64,000 nucleotides of DNA from Planctomycetaceae bacterium (GTDB lineage Bacteria; Planctomycetota; Planctomycetia; Planctomycetales; Planctomycetaceae). The translations under genes were made by a program, and so were the position numbers. Position 1 is the first letter of the stretch. Every line of letters begins with the position of its first letter. The stretch spans positions 1-64,000 of the forward strand of contig JAGQQG010000022.1 of assembly GCA_020426325.1 (NCBI GenBank). Reading direction: 5' to 3'. A model generated the notes under the pieces. That model saw only the letters and a list, made by a program, of their open reading frames with translations. It had not been told where the DNA came from and did no database searches. Shown in pieces: positions 16,969-25,268 of this stretch.

Positions 16969-17582
16969 TGTCATCGATCAACCTGATTCCCGTGACGTTT
17001 CGCCGTCGGCTGCTCATCCGTCGCCGGCTGCGGGAATGGTCCGTGATCTGGATTCTCTCCGTCTGCGGGGCCGGGAGTGTCTCGCTCGCAGAATACGGGA
17101 TTGTGTTAAGCCGTCGCAGTCAGCTTGCAGAGATCGAATCTCGATGTGCACCACTTCGGGATAAGGAGCAGGCAACCGCTCAGATGAAGCAGGAACTCGA
17201 TCGACTGTATGACCGGGAATCACTGCTGGCGAAGCTGGAGCGAACCGATCAGCCCGCCCAGTTGATTGGCATCATCGGACAGGCAGCTCACGGGGAACGC
17301 CTGGAAGTTCACGTCGGCAGCTTCGAACTGACTCCTGTCACACAGACCGTGACTCACACGGTTGTGGATGAGTCCGGGCGAAGCAAGAACATCTCTGTTA
17401 CCGTCGAAAAGTATCAGTTGGAGTTGTCTGGCCTCGGTCTGGATGATCTCGCAGTCGCGGGATTCGTCGCCAGTCTCAGGGAGACCGGAATCTTTGAAAG
17501 TGTGATGCTGCAATCCTCCGTCAATGCTCAGGGGATGCCGCAGGATGTCCGCCGCTTTCAGGTCGTCTGTGTCTATCAATGA
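16968..17582 (+). CDS. pilN: PilN-like inner-membrane assembly protein
   Basis: The 204-aa protein begins MSSINLIPVTFRRRL, the INLxP tail with which PilN binds PilM, then a membrane helix (WSVIWILSVCGAGSVSLAEYG), a coiled coil (SQLAEIESRCAPLRDKEQA ... LDRLYDRESLLAKLE) and a ferredoxin-like periplasmic domain ending in FQVVCVY. This is the standard PilN plan. It is coupled to the pilM-like gene by a 1-nt overlap and is followed after 7 nt by the pilO-like gene. Confidence 0.85.
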   Translation: MSSINLIPVTFRRRLLIRRRLREWSVIWILSVCGAGSVSLAEYGIVLSRRSQLAEIESRCAPLRDKEQATAQMKQELDRLYDRESLLAKLERTDQPAQLIGIIGQAAHGERLEVHVGSFELTPVTQTVTHTVVDESGRSKNISVTVEKYQLELSGLGLDDLAVAGFVASLRETGIFESVMLQSSVNAQGMPQDVRRFQVVCVYQ

Positions 17583-17589
17583 GGGCTCC

Positions 17590-18186
17590 ATGAACAACAA
17601 CAACGAGTCTCAACAATTGAAAAGCCTGGGCTGGGGATTGCATGCCGCCGGTGCGAGTGTCGCCGTAGCCCTGTTGCTCGGAATTCACGGACTCGTCTTG
17701 AGCGCTCTTCGTGCCGAGAACACTCGCCTCGAACAACAGATCACTGTCCATTCGGATTACAACGATACGGCCTCCATGATCTCAGCCAGGCATGAGACAT
17801 TGAGAGCTGCGTTGACAGATCGACAGAACCGGCTCGAAGAACTGCTGACCCGCATTCCTGAATCCCCACGAGAGTCCGAGTTCCTCGCACAGCTGACTCA
17901 GCTGGCGAGGCAATCCGGGATGACGATCAGCCAATACACACCGGGGAAGGCACAGCAGGAAAAGACTCACGCGGATCTCGAAGTCTCACTGCGGGCCGAT
18001 GCGTCTTACGAAAGCATCTGTCGGTTCCTTTACGGGTTGGCTGACCTCCCGCGGCTATGCCATGTCACGAGTTTGAGCCTGGCAGCTCCCGCACCCGAGC
18101 AGACGATTTATCCCGTCGAAATGACGTTACGCATCTTCTACACGCCCTTCGACAGAAACCAGAATGAGGAGGTTCCTCATGGCTGA
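17590..18186 (+). CDS. pilO: PilO-like inner-membrane assembly protein
   Basis: From ATG 17590 the product is 198 aa: a short cytoplasmic tail, a membrane helix (LHAAGASVAVALLLGIHGLVL), a long coiled coil (LRAENTRLEQQITVHSDY ... RQNRLEELLTRIPESPRESEF) and a ferredoxin-like domain (LEVSLRADASYESICRFLYGLADLPRLCHVTSLSL). The phrase PESPRESEFLAQLTQLARQSGM matches the conserved PilO hinge. PilN and PilO normally pair through their coiled coils. The gene overlaps the following gspC/pilP-like gene by 8 nt. The upstream in-frame extension to 17524 lies inside pilN and is rejected. Confidence 0.83.
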   Translation: MNNNNESQQLKSLGWGLHAAGASVAVALLLGIHGLVLSALRAENTRLEQQITVHSDYNDTASMISARHETLRAALTDRQNRLEELLTRIPESPRESEFLAQLTQLARQSGMTISQYTPGKAQQEKTHADLEVSLRADASYESICRFLYGLADLPRLCHVTSLSLAAPAPEQTIYPVEMTLRIFYTPFDRNQNEEVPHG

Positions 18187-18724
18187 GAGCCTCCCTCCTG
18201 CGAACGCGGCTAAGGAAAAGGTCAAATTGGCACTGATCCCCGTCCTGGGGTTAGTGCTGTGGTCCGTGCTGAGTGATCAGGACACATCCTCAACCTCGCC
18301 CACAACAGTTGTTGAAGTTCGTTCTCCTTCGCTTGCAACTGCTCATCCGACTCAGCAGTCTCTGAACTCGATGGGGACCTCCGGGCCCGGACAAGCATCC
18401 TGGCCTCATCTGCCGATCGAAGAGATCGTCGCTAGAAACCCGTTCGCCTATCCAACCGAATTCGTACCGACCAAGCCGAAGATGCTCGCATCTCAAGCAC
18501 AAACTCCGGAGATGGATCAGGACCAAATCACGGAACTAAACCGTCGGCAGAAACTGCTGGAGGAGTGGCAATCGGCCCAACCAACGGCCTTCTATCGTTC
18601 CGAATCTGGCGTCGTTGCTCGAATCGGATCCCAGGTCGTGCGCGAAGGCGATGTCATTGATGGCATCATCAAGATCGAAAAGCTCGGTCCCGAGGGAGTT
18701 ATCTTCAAACTGGACCATGAGTAA
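18179..18724 (+). CDS. GspC/PilP-like secretin-linking protein
   Basis: The 181-aa product has an N-terminal hydrophobic segment (LALIPVLGLVLWSVL), a proline/serine linker, an IEEIVARNPFAYP motif and a small beta-rich C-terminal domain (AFYRSESGVVARIGSQVVREGDVIDGIIKIEKLGPEGVIFKL) that resembles the homology-region domain of GspC and PilP, which contacts the secretin. ATG 18179 is chosen since GAGGAGG ends 6 nt before it; the ATG at 18164 overlaps this ribosome site. Sequence identity with either family is weak, so the call depends on fold pattern and on its place directly before the secretin gene. Confidence 0.72.
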   Translation: MAESLPPANAAKEKVKLALIPVLGLVLWSVLSDQDTSSTSPTTVVEVRSPSLATAHPTQQSLNSMGTSGPGQASWPHLPIEEIVARNPFAYPTEFVPTKPKMLASQAQTPEMDQDQITELNRRQKLLEEWQSAQPTAFYRSESGVVARIGSQVVREGDVIDGIIKIEKLGPEGVIFKLDHE

Positions 18725-18925
18725 TGTCGCCAGAGGCTTACAGGGATCTCTGAGAAGCTGTGAGGATTAGTGAGACTTCCCCTAACCTGACGGCTGTAGC
18801 GACGAGAGCACTCTGAACGGATTGTTCGGAACGCAACGGTCGATACGAACTTAGCGACCTCGCACATAGCAGACGCGGTGCCTGCAATCCCACAGGTCAA
18901 TCGATCATCAGATTTGCCGGACAGC

Positions 18926-20866
18926 ATGACATCGAGGCGAATCGGGCTCACAGATAAATATGCAAGGATGCACAGACTGGTCCTCCTGACGGCCTGGATG
19001 GTAGCCGGAAGTCTCCACGGACTTTCCACGTCCAGCGTATGCGCTCAGGGGCATTCCGTCCCGACCGGAGGCAACCCGGTCAGTCCGATGGGACGATTCC
19101 ATCCTTACAGGAATCCGACGACGCAGCCCACCATTCCAGCCGGAGTCCGACAGGTCAATGCTCAGTTCTATTCCGACGCGGTTCCGCCGCAAGGAAACCT
19201 TGCTCCTCAGCCTTGGAACTCGCCGCATTCCGCTCCCTATCAACAGCCTCAACAAAGTTGGACTGTGCCGCCACAGTACGGCGACTCGTCTGACTACACC
19301 ACGCCACCTCAGTCTCCCGAGACGTCTCCGTACTTCGGACCTCCATCAACGCAGGGTCACTTCAACCCGTCATCTCAATACTTGATTCCATTCTCGCCCG
19401 GTCACACCGGACCGATCGACGGAGAACGTGGAGAGAATGATCTGGTGACACTCGTGTCACGTGATGAGTCGCTGGCAGTTGTGCTCAGCATGATTGCGGA
19501 GCAACACGGTTTGAACGTCGTGTCAGGGGATGAAGTCAACGGCCGCATCACCGTGACATTGAAAGGCGTCCCCTTGGGCGACGCCCTCGACTCCATCCTG
19601 ACGGTGAATGGTTACACCTGGAGTCGCCAGAAGAACATTCTGCTGATCTCACGGCTCGGGACGGATACGCAAATGACGGCTGCTGCTCAGGGCCGCATCC
19701 TGCGAGTCTTCTCCCTGAATTATGTCTCTGCACTCGATATCGACAAAGTCGTCCAAGGACTCCTCTCGCCGGTCGGTCAGTCTGTCATTACTCAGACCGA
19801 TCCCATCGACAAGCGTCGAACCCGGGAAGAAATCGTCATTGAAGACCTTCCGGATTATGTCGCTCGTATCGCCAGTTACATCATGCAGGTCGACCGTCCG
19901 CCATTACAGGTCTCGATCGAGGCACACGTCCTGCAGGTTGACCTCAAGGATGACACCAAGCATGGCGTGAACTTCCAGGAACTCCTGGACATCAGCAACA
20001 CGCGCATCACCTTGGAGACGACAGGTTTCGCCGACTCGGATTCCAGTCCCGCCTTCTTCCTGGGTGTCGACAGCACCGACCTCAACGGTCTGATTGAAGC
20101 CCTCAAGACAACAACGGACGCCAAGACGCTCGCGTCTCCGAAGGTCCTCGTGCTCAATGGCCAGGAAGCCCGCATTCAGGTCGGCGAGTCGCTCGGCTAT
20201 CTGGTCACGACGACCACTCAGACCAGCACCCTGCAGAACGTCGACTTTCTGGATGTTGGAGTAGTGCTGAACGTCACGCCGATCATCAGCCAAGACGGTC
20301 GCATTCTCATGCAGGTCAAACCTGAAGTGTCCGGAGGACGAATCAACCCCGACACCGGTCTGCCGGACCGCGATACGACTGAAGTGCAGACCACGGTCAT
20401 GCTTCAGGATGGACAGGGCATGATCATCGGCGGGCTGATCAAAGAGGAAGAGACGGAGATTCAGAACAAACTTCCCATCGCTGGCGATCTGTGGCTTGTA
20501 GGCCGCGCGTTCCAGCGCCGGTCTCACGTCCGCAATCGAAGCGAGATCATTATCGCACTCGTCCCCCGCATTCTGTCGTGTGGACCGACTCCGACCGAAC
20601 GAGAGATGGCTGAACTGGAACGGGCCACGACTCCACTGCTCGAAGGACCCTTGCGACGTGTGGATCGCCGATCATGGGAACCGGAACTCCCCGACGCGAT
20701 GCGCGATCCGCGTCGGGTCTCCCGCAAGCTGATCCCGAATTCTCTGAGAAATCTGCACGAGCCGTACCCCAATCCCAAGGAGTACTATTTCCCCAGCATC
20801 TCCGAAGAAGCCAGCGGGCTGTACGGTCCCTACGGGTTTCATGTGCCTCAACAGCCGACACGCTGA
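18926..20866 (+). CDS. gspD: Secretin (GspD/PilQ family outer-membrane channel)
   Basis: The approximately 646-aa protein carries a signal peptide (LVLLTAWMVAGSLHGLSTSSVCAQG), a long proline/glutamine/serine-rich linker (about 30-165), an N0/secretin-and-TonB-type short domain (LVTLVSRDESLAVVLSMIAEQHGLNVV ... VTLKGVPLGDALDSIL), an N1-type domain (RILRVFSLNYVSALDIDKVV) and the C-terminal secretin domain with TTDAKTLASPKVLVLNGQEA, VGVVLNVTPIIS and GGLIKEEETEIQNKLPIAGD. Only one N1-like repeat is clear, fewer than in enterobacterial GspD. ATG 18926 and ATG 18968 are both plausible; neither has a strong ribosome site. It lies 201 nt behind the gspC/pilP-like gene. Confidence 0.92.
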   Translation: MTSRRIGLTDKYARMHRLVLLTAWMVAGSLHGLSTSSVCAQGHSVPTGGNPVSPMGRFHPYRNPTTQPTIPAGVRQVNAQFYSDAVPPQGNLAPQPWNSPHSAPYQQPQQSWTVPPQYGDSSDYTTPPQSPETSPYFGPPSTQGHFNPSSQYLIPFSPGHTGPIDGERGENDLVTLVSRDESLAVVLSMIAEQHGLNVVSGDEVNGRITVTLKGVPLGDALDSILTVNGYTWSRQKNILLISRLGTDTQMTAAAQGRILRVFSLNYVSALDIDKVVQGLLSPVGQSVITQTDPIDKRRTREEIVIEDLPDYVARIASYIMQVDRPPLQVSIEAHVLQVDLKDDTKHGVNFQELLDISNTRITLETTGFADSDSSPAFFLGVDSTDLNGLIEALKTTTDAKTLASPKVLVLNGQEARIQVGESLGYLVTTTTQTSTLQNVDFLDVGVVLNVTPIISQDGRILMQVKPEVSGGRINPDTGLPDRDTTEVQTTVMLQDGQGMIIGGLIKEEETEIQNKLPIAGDLWLVGRAFQRRSHVRNRSEIIIALVPRILSCGPTPTEREMAELERATTPLLEGPLRRVDRRSWEPELPDAMRDPRRVSRKLIPNSLRNLHEPYPNPKEYYFPSISEEASGLYGPYGFHVPQQPTR

Positions 20867-20895
20867 TTTGCAATCCCACTGAACAAGACCCCGCC

Positions 20896-21084
20896 ATGCC
20901 CAACGAACTTGACCTGCCCCAGGAACTTGACCACCTGATCGAGAAGCGTGAACAGGCAGAACGCCGCGAACACGAGCGCCGCGAGGAAGCAGCCTCCCCA
21001 CCGGAAAGTTCAGACGATCAAGATCGACGCACGACCGACGATCGCCGGCAGTCCGTTCGACGGACCACTGACGAGGATGACTGA
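20896..21084 (+). CDS. 62-aa highly charged protein behind the secretin gene
   Basis: The product is recognisable only by composition: MPNELDLPQELDHLIEKREQ followed by dense Glu/Arg and then Asp/Arg/Thr repeats (DRRTTDDRR, RRTTDEDD). It has no hydrophobic segment, so it should be cytoplasmic; the first 35 residues can form a charged helix and the rest is probably disordered. It starts 29 nt after the secretin stop on the same strand, so it is probably the last cistron of the operon. A chance frame cannot be excluded at this length. Confidence 0.5.
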   Translation: MPNELDLPQELDHLIEKREQAERREHERREEAASPPESSDDQDRRTTDDRRQSVRRTTDEDD

Positions 21085-21214
21085 GATTCTGGATGTCACT
21101 CACCTTGTTGTCGATGTTCCACGAAATGTCGCATTATCCATCGTAGTCGAATTGGCTGAATTGTGCTGTTCAGTGCTGCTCTCAAGATGCGCTCTACAAT
21201 CGCGCTGAACCCGT

Positions 21215-21355
21215 CATTACCTACCAGTGTCTCCACCTGAAGCCAACCCGATCGAACGCCTATGGTGGTACCTCCACAAAGTCTTCACCCGCAACCAAAC
21301 CTGTTCAACCATCGACGAACTCGTCGACCGGGCCTGCGAATGGATCGACACATAG
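21215..21355 (+). pseudogene. IS630-like transposase, C-terminal fragment
   Basis: The frame reads HYLPVSPPEANPIERLWWYL and continues to a TAG at 21353. The P-x-x-x-NPIERLWWYLH block with the catalytic Glu is the hallmark of the last DDE motif in IS630/Tc1-like transposases, normally preceded by about 250 residues that are missing here (an in-frame TGA lies at 21206). The fragment is about 45 codons and cannot be functional. It is followed by the remnant of a second, unrelated transposase. Confidence 0.8.
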
Positions 21356-21524
21356 TTTTTCTCTGTGAGACAAACAACCAGTAAAGCCCCACTTGCTGCT
21401 TAGCCTCGACGTTTGCATTGGAATGAAAGGCTTGTTGGCAGTGAAGTCGTGAAGTCAAAAGGGCATCCTTTCGGGTAGAGTGAGTGTGATCACGACGTCT
21501 CATTCCCCGAGCAAGGATGCTCCG

Positions 21525-22186
21525 ATGACGAGGATACCAAACGCGGTGCAGAATCTGTTGGACGATTGCTCCCGAGATTTCACGTCATCGGTTTGGCAGC
21601 GGTTCTTGAGCCTGTTGATTGCGGCTGTCATGGTTCGTGGCAGACGCGCAATCTGACGTCTGATTCGGTGGTCGGGTGAGCGATCCATAGGCCACTTCAG
21701 TTCCTGTCATCGTGTGTTTTCCCATCGACGCTGGTTGAGTCATGCGTTGGCAAAGAAGCTGGTCATGGCCGTGGTGAAACGTTTCGCAGCCGAGGGTCGT
21801 CTGGACGTCGCTGGCGACGACATGGTGAGTCAGCACCGGGGGGAGAACGTGTACGGCAAGGGCTGTCATCGCGATGCCGTTCGGTCGAGCCATCAACACC
21901 TGGTTCATCGCTGGGGGCACATGTGAGTGGTCCTCGCCTTGCGTATCCCTGTGCCCGGAGCAACGCGGACCTGGGCACACCCCCTGTTGATCGACTCCCG
22001 AGGAAAGCCGGAAGGCGGGCGTTGTTCACAAGACACCTCCCCAACTGATGCGAGGCTTGATGGCTGTCTGGATGCGGTGGTTTCCCCCGGCGAAAAACTG
22101 TGTTTGCCGGCGATGGAGGTTTTGCCAAGCACGAACTGGCCGCCTTCGCTTCCCGCTATCGGAACCGGTTGAACCTGGTCAGTAAG
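21525..22186 (+). pseudogene. IS701-like (DDE_5) transposase, decayed
   Basis: The pieces read as one transposase in order: MTRIPNAVQNLLDDCSRDF, CHRVFSHRRWLSHALAKKL, AGDDMVSQHRGENVYGKGCH, LALRIPVPGATRTWAHPLLI, KTPPQLMRGLMAVWMRWFP, and FAGDGGFAKHELAAFASRYR. It is broken by in-frame stops at 21654 and at 21924 (TGA where relatives I recall have a Trp TGG in GHKWVVL), by one frameshift around 21990-22010 and another near 22095, and it lacks the C-terminus after NLVSK. Upstream, GCATCCTT (21463-21470) and AAGGATGC (21513-21520) form an inverted repeat that may belong to the element's left end. It abuts the stop of the next gene, so insertion and decay may have removed the original intergenic DNA. 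Confidence 0.82.
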
Positions 22187-22202
22187 TCTCCGCCAATTGC
22201 AA

Positions 22203-24023
22203 TCATTCCTGAGGAGAAGACGAACCTTCCTCTTCGGGTTGCTCCATCCGAACTAGCAGATAATTCTCAACCCGATCTGTGCCAAAGTGGACGAGCAAGG
22301 GAGCTTCGTCCTGGGTTAGATTGTAGAGGCCTGTTTCAGCGACGATCTCTTCACTCTCGCCGAAGCGAAAGGCAACCCGCTGGGTGTCTTTGTCGACCTG
22401 TCCCTGTACGGCTTGAGTCGAATCGGTTTCGATGTTGTACAAAGTTCCACTGATGACGCCCTGTTTGTCGACGGCGAGTTGCAGGACCATGCTTGGCTCT
22501 GTGTCCTTTTCGTCCGTAGAGACCGCGAATGTTCCGAGAGGCATCCATTCTGCTTCTGCAGCCTGGTCTTCCGACTCAGGAGGTGCGACCGTTGCAAGGT
22601 CCATCGCGCTCTGAGCGAATTCCTGAGTTGTCGCCACCTGATCGCCGCCGATGTAGACGTAGTTGTTCTCATAGGTGACGTTACCGCCGGCTCCATAGTC
22701 ATAGTAGACCGGCTGGGACCACACATTTGCAGGCGCAGACCAGACAAACCAACTCGTCAGGCTTCCCCAAACGGGCACTCTCCACCAGTAGTTCCAAGGG
22801 TAGTTCTGTCTCCAGTAACAGTAATGCCAGCCTCCGATGGGAAAATAATGCCGGTTCCACCACCCTCCGGTGAACCAGTTGTTGTGGTAATGGTAATACC
22901 TCCAGTTGTTGCGAACGCCGTTGCCCCAACCATTCCAATATCCAATGCGATTCGCTGGGCGATTCCACCAACCTGAGTAACGTGGATTCACGAATGCGTT
23001 GTTCCAGTTGTTGTGGATGTTGATGTTGGTGCTGCGGTCGATGTTGGCCCAGGTGGGACGATTATTGATGACGCGGTTGTTAGACCACTTATCGCGATCA
23101 GCAAAATTTGGTCGGTCATCGATTCCCGGACGATTTCCCGGACCCGGCCGATCACCAATGCCCGGACGATCTCCTGGTCTGGGACGGTCGCCGTTTCCTG
23201 GGCGATCGCCAATGCCCGGCCGACCCCCGTTTCCAGGGCGATTCCCCTGACCCGGTCGATCAACGCCACCGGGTCTCGCAGGAAGCGTCGTTGCGAAATC
23301 ACCGCCTCCTGGCTTCAACGGCTTATCCATGCCGAGGAAGTCACCCAAGTCACCCGGATTCGGCCTCGCAGCCGGCCCTCCCCCCGCACCGGGGCGTCCT
23401 CCAACTCCTGGTCGATTCGCAAGTCCTGGTCGATCTGTGCCGGGACGTGTTCCCGGTGTGGGTCTGGTGCCAGATCCTGGACGGTCGCCAAGATTGGGCC
23501 GATTCGACAACCCTGATCCATCACCTGGACGTGAGATCCCGGTTCCCGGTCGTGTGTTTCCCAGATTCGGCAGGCTCGTGTTTGGACGAGCACTCGGCAG
23601 TGTGGTTGCTCCCAATCCGCTGTTGCCGGGTCGCGTGGTTGGCCTACTCGACGGAAGGTTTGGACGTGATGCAACCGGAGGACGACTCGATGGAGACAAG
23701 CCACCGTTCGGGCGATTGACCTGTGCAGGTGCTGATGGACGGCTGATGTTTGGACGGCTCTGGGGTGAGCTGATACTCGGTCTGCTCACATTCGGACGAG
23801 ACGCACCCAGATTGGGAGTGCTTGTCTGCGGACGGGAAGGCATCGATGGTCGTGCACCACCACCTCCTCCATGAAATCCACCTCCCCCTCCTCCACCGCG
23901 ACTCACTCCGCCTCCCCCTCCACCGCGTCCGCCCCCTCCACCACCTCGACCGATGGCAAAAAGATGTCCGGGCAAAACAAGCGAGACAACTGTAAATACC
24001 AGGATTGATCGAACCCAATTCAT
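22203..24023 (-). CDS. Exported low-complexity Gly/Arg/Pro/Asn-rich surface protein
   Basis: The 606-aa product has a signal peptide (MNWVRSILVFTVVSLVLPGH ... LFA), a glycine/arginine run (GRGGGGGGRGGGGGG), then about 250 residues of imperfect repeats of the form RPGxGxRPG / RPNxxxRPN, an Asn/Trp/Tyr-rich central part (NNWNNAFVNPRYSGWWNRP, HYHNNWFTGGWWNRHYFPIG) and a C-terminal, non-repetitive domain of about 150 residues that ends acidic. I recall such proteins in Planctomycetes being labelled 'mu-protocadherin-like cell-surface protein', a name without functional basis. It is probably secreted or surface-bound. It is 14 nt behind the SnoaL-like gene, so the two form an operon. Confidence 0.82.
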   Translation of the reverse strand: MNWVRSILVFTVVSLVLPGHLFAIGRGGGGGGRGGGGGGVSRGGGGGGGFHGGGGGARPSMPSRPQTSTPNLGASRPNVSRPSISSPQSRPNISRPSAPAQVNRPNGGLSPSSRPPVASRPNLPSSRPTTRPGNSGLGATTLPSARPNTSLPNLGNTRPGTGISRPGDGSGLSNRPNLGDRPGSGTRPTPGTRPGTDRPGLANRPGVGGRPGAGGGPAARPNPGDLGDFLGMDKPLKPGGGDFATTLPARPGGVDRPGQGNRPGNGGRPGIGDRPGNGDRPRPGDRPGIGDRPGPGNRPGIDDRPNFADRDKWSNNRVINNRPTWANIDRSTNINIHNNWNNAFVNPRYSGWWNRPANRIGYWNGWGNGVRNNWRYYHYHNNWFTGGWWNRHYFPIGGWHYCYWRQNYPWNYWWRVPVWGSLTSWFVWSAPANVWSQPVYYDYGAGGNVTYENNYVYIGGDQVATTQEFAQSAMDLATVAPPESEDQAAEAEWMPLGTFAVSTDEKDTEPSMVLQLAVDKQGVISGTLYNIETDSTQAVQGQVDKDTQRVAFRFGESEEIVAETGLYNLTQDEAPLLVHFGTDRVENYLLVRMEQPEEEGSSSPQE

Positions 24024-24037
24024 AGCTATATTCCAAC

Positions 24038-24967
24038 TTATCGAGAAGATTCCAGATTGGAGTCAGTGGGGGGAACACTCATGCGGTTGACAACAACCGT
24101 CTCCAAGGGGGGAACAGGTTCGCCGTTGAGAGTCTCACCGATCGTCTGCATGGAAATCGTGTCATCATTGACCCGGGTCACGATTTTGGTCGCCGTTGCG
24201 ACACTGCCGTCGCTCAGAATCTGGGTCATCTTCATCATCCACTCGTCGTCGTGCCTGGAGATCGTGCCCTGTCCGAACGAACCGTCCGAGTGGAACGACC
24301 ATGAGCGAATCTGCTGGCTGAGCGGGTCCCAGCCGATGACCTGTGTGCCCTGCGAAATTCCACGATCTTCAAACCTCGCTTCAAATGATCGGATGAGAAA
24401 TGCCTGATTCGCTGACCATCGGACTGTCGTCACGATCTGGGCATCATCCGTCTGATCCTGCCAGGTGCCAACCAGCCATTCCAGTTCTTTGAGGGCGTCA
24501 TAGGGCGTCGCCGGTTGTGGAGCGTCCTGCTCGTGCGAGCTGCTGATCAACCAGTCATCACCCACTTTCACGAGAATCGCTGTGAACGATGATTGGACCG
24601 GTTCAGCATCGCTTACAAAAAGCGTCGTTACTCCTTCTACTTCGGCGATGTCGGGTCGCACCATCCGGACAAGATCGACTTCACCAGACAGACGAGCGTC
24701 AGCTTTTTCGCCGAAGAATGTCTCAAACTCTTTCTGCAGGACATCGCGACCTTGCGTTCGTTCCCCGGTTTCTCCGGCAACGGAAACACCATCCTCAGTC
24801 CAAAACGAAGCGACTGCAGATGCATCATTGGAATTGAATGCTGCGACATAATCGGCCAGTCGCTGGCGAATGGCTGATTCTGCCTCGTCCTCTGCAATCG
24901 CTGAATGCCCCAGACAGAAGACTCCGAGTACGACAAGCATTCCGAAAGTGAGATATTTAGATTTCAT
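24038..24967 (-). CDS. Exported SnoaL/NTF2-like protein with C-terminal beta-rich domain
   Basis: The 309-aa product has a signal peptide (YLTFGMLVVLGVFCLGHSAIA|ED), an NTF2/SnoaL-like domain (about 28-150: IRQRLADYVAAFNSNDASAV, ASFWTEDGVSVAGETG, FTAILVKVGDDWLISSSHEQ) of the SgcJ/EcaC type, and a second lipocalin-like domain (about 160-300: ELEWLVGTWQDQTDD ... GWDPLSQQIRSWSFHSDGSFG). Such two-domain proteins are common in Planctomycetes and have no known substrate. It is the first gene of the pair with the low-complexity surface protein and is divergent from the DUF1549 gene. Confidence 0.85.
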   Translation of the reverse strand: MKSKYLTFGMLVVLGVFCLGHSAIAEDEAESAIRQRLADYVAAFNSNDASAVASFWTEDGVSVAGETGERTQGRDVLQKEFETFFGEKADARLSGEVDLVRMVRPDIAEVEGVTTLFVSDAEPVQSSFTAILVKVGDDWLISSSHEQDAPQPATPYDALKELEWLVGTWQDQTDDAQIVTTVRWSANQAFLIRSFEARFEDRGISQGTQVIGWDPLSQQIRSWSFHSDGSFGQGTISRHDDEWMMKMTQILSDGSVATATKIVTRVNDDTISMQTIGETLNGEPVPPLETVVVNRMSVPPTDSNLESSR

Positions 24968-25268
24968 GTTCGATGCTTCCAGAGATGAGTCATGGCCAGC
25001 GAGAGAAGGTTTATAGACGACAGTTGGGAAAAGTCAGTTGATTCTGCAATTGCGTGAGTCACGATTTGAACGTGATGTGACCAACGAGATTCGGGAGAAC
25101 TCCACTACATCTGCGATCGGTGCTGGGGAGCCATCTTGAGTGTGTCGAGAATCTGTAAGAATCGCAAGATAAGCCGACGATAGTCAGGGCGACTTCGGGC
25201 ATGTTGCGTCAGGCGGATCAGCCTGCGAGAATCAATTTTACAGCCTCACTTTTTTATAGGACTTGGTC
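24968..25268. promoter_or_regulatory. Divergent intergenic region with clustered CGTGA half-sites
   Basis: This 301-nt gap lies between the divergent SnoaL-like and DUF1549 genes and should contain both promoters. CGTGA (25053-25057), TCACG (25059-25063) and CGTGA (25071-25075) form a palindrome with 1-nt spacer followed by a third half-site, which might be an operator. AGGA at 25258-25261 serves as ribosome site for ATG 25269. Nothing else is recognisable. Confidence 0.35.

Noticed and set aside
23000..23900. Repetitive DNA that might suggest a CRISPR array or tandem-repeat locus
   Set aside because: The periodicity is codon-based (RPGxGxRPG) and the repeats are imperfect and contiguous without spacers, so it is coding low-complexity sequence.
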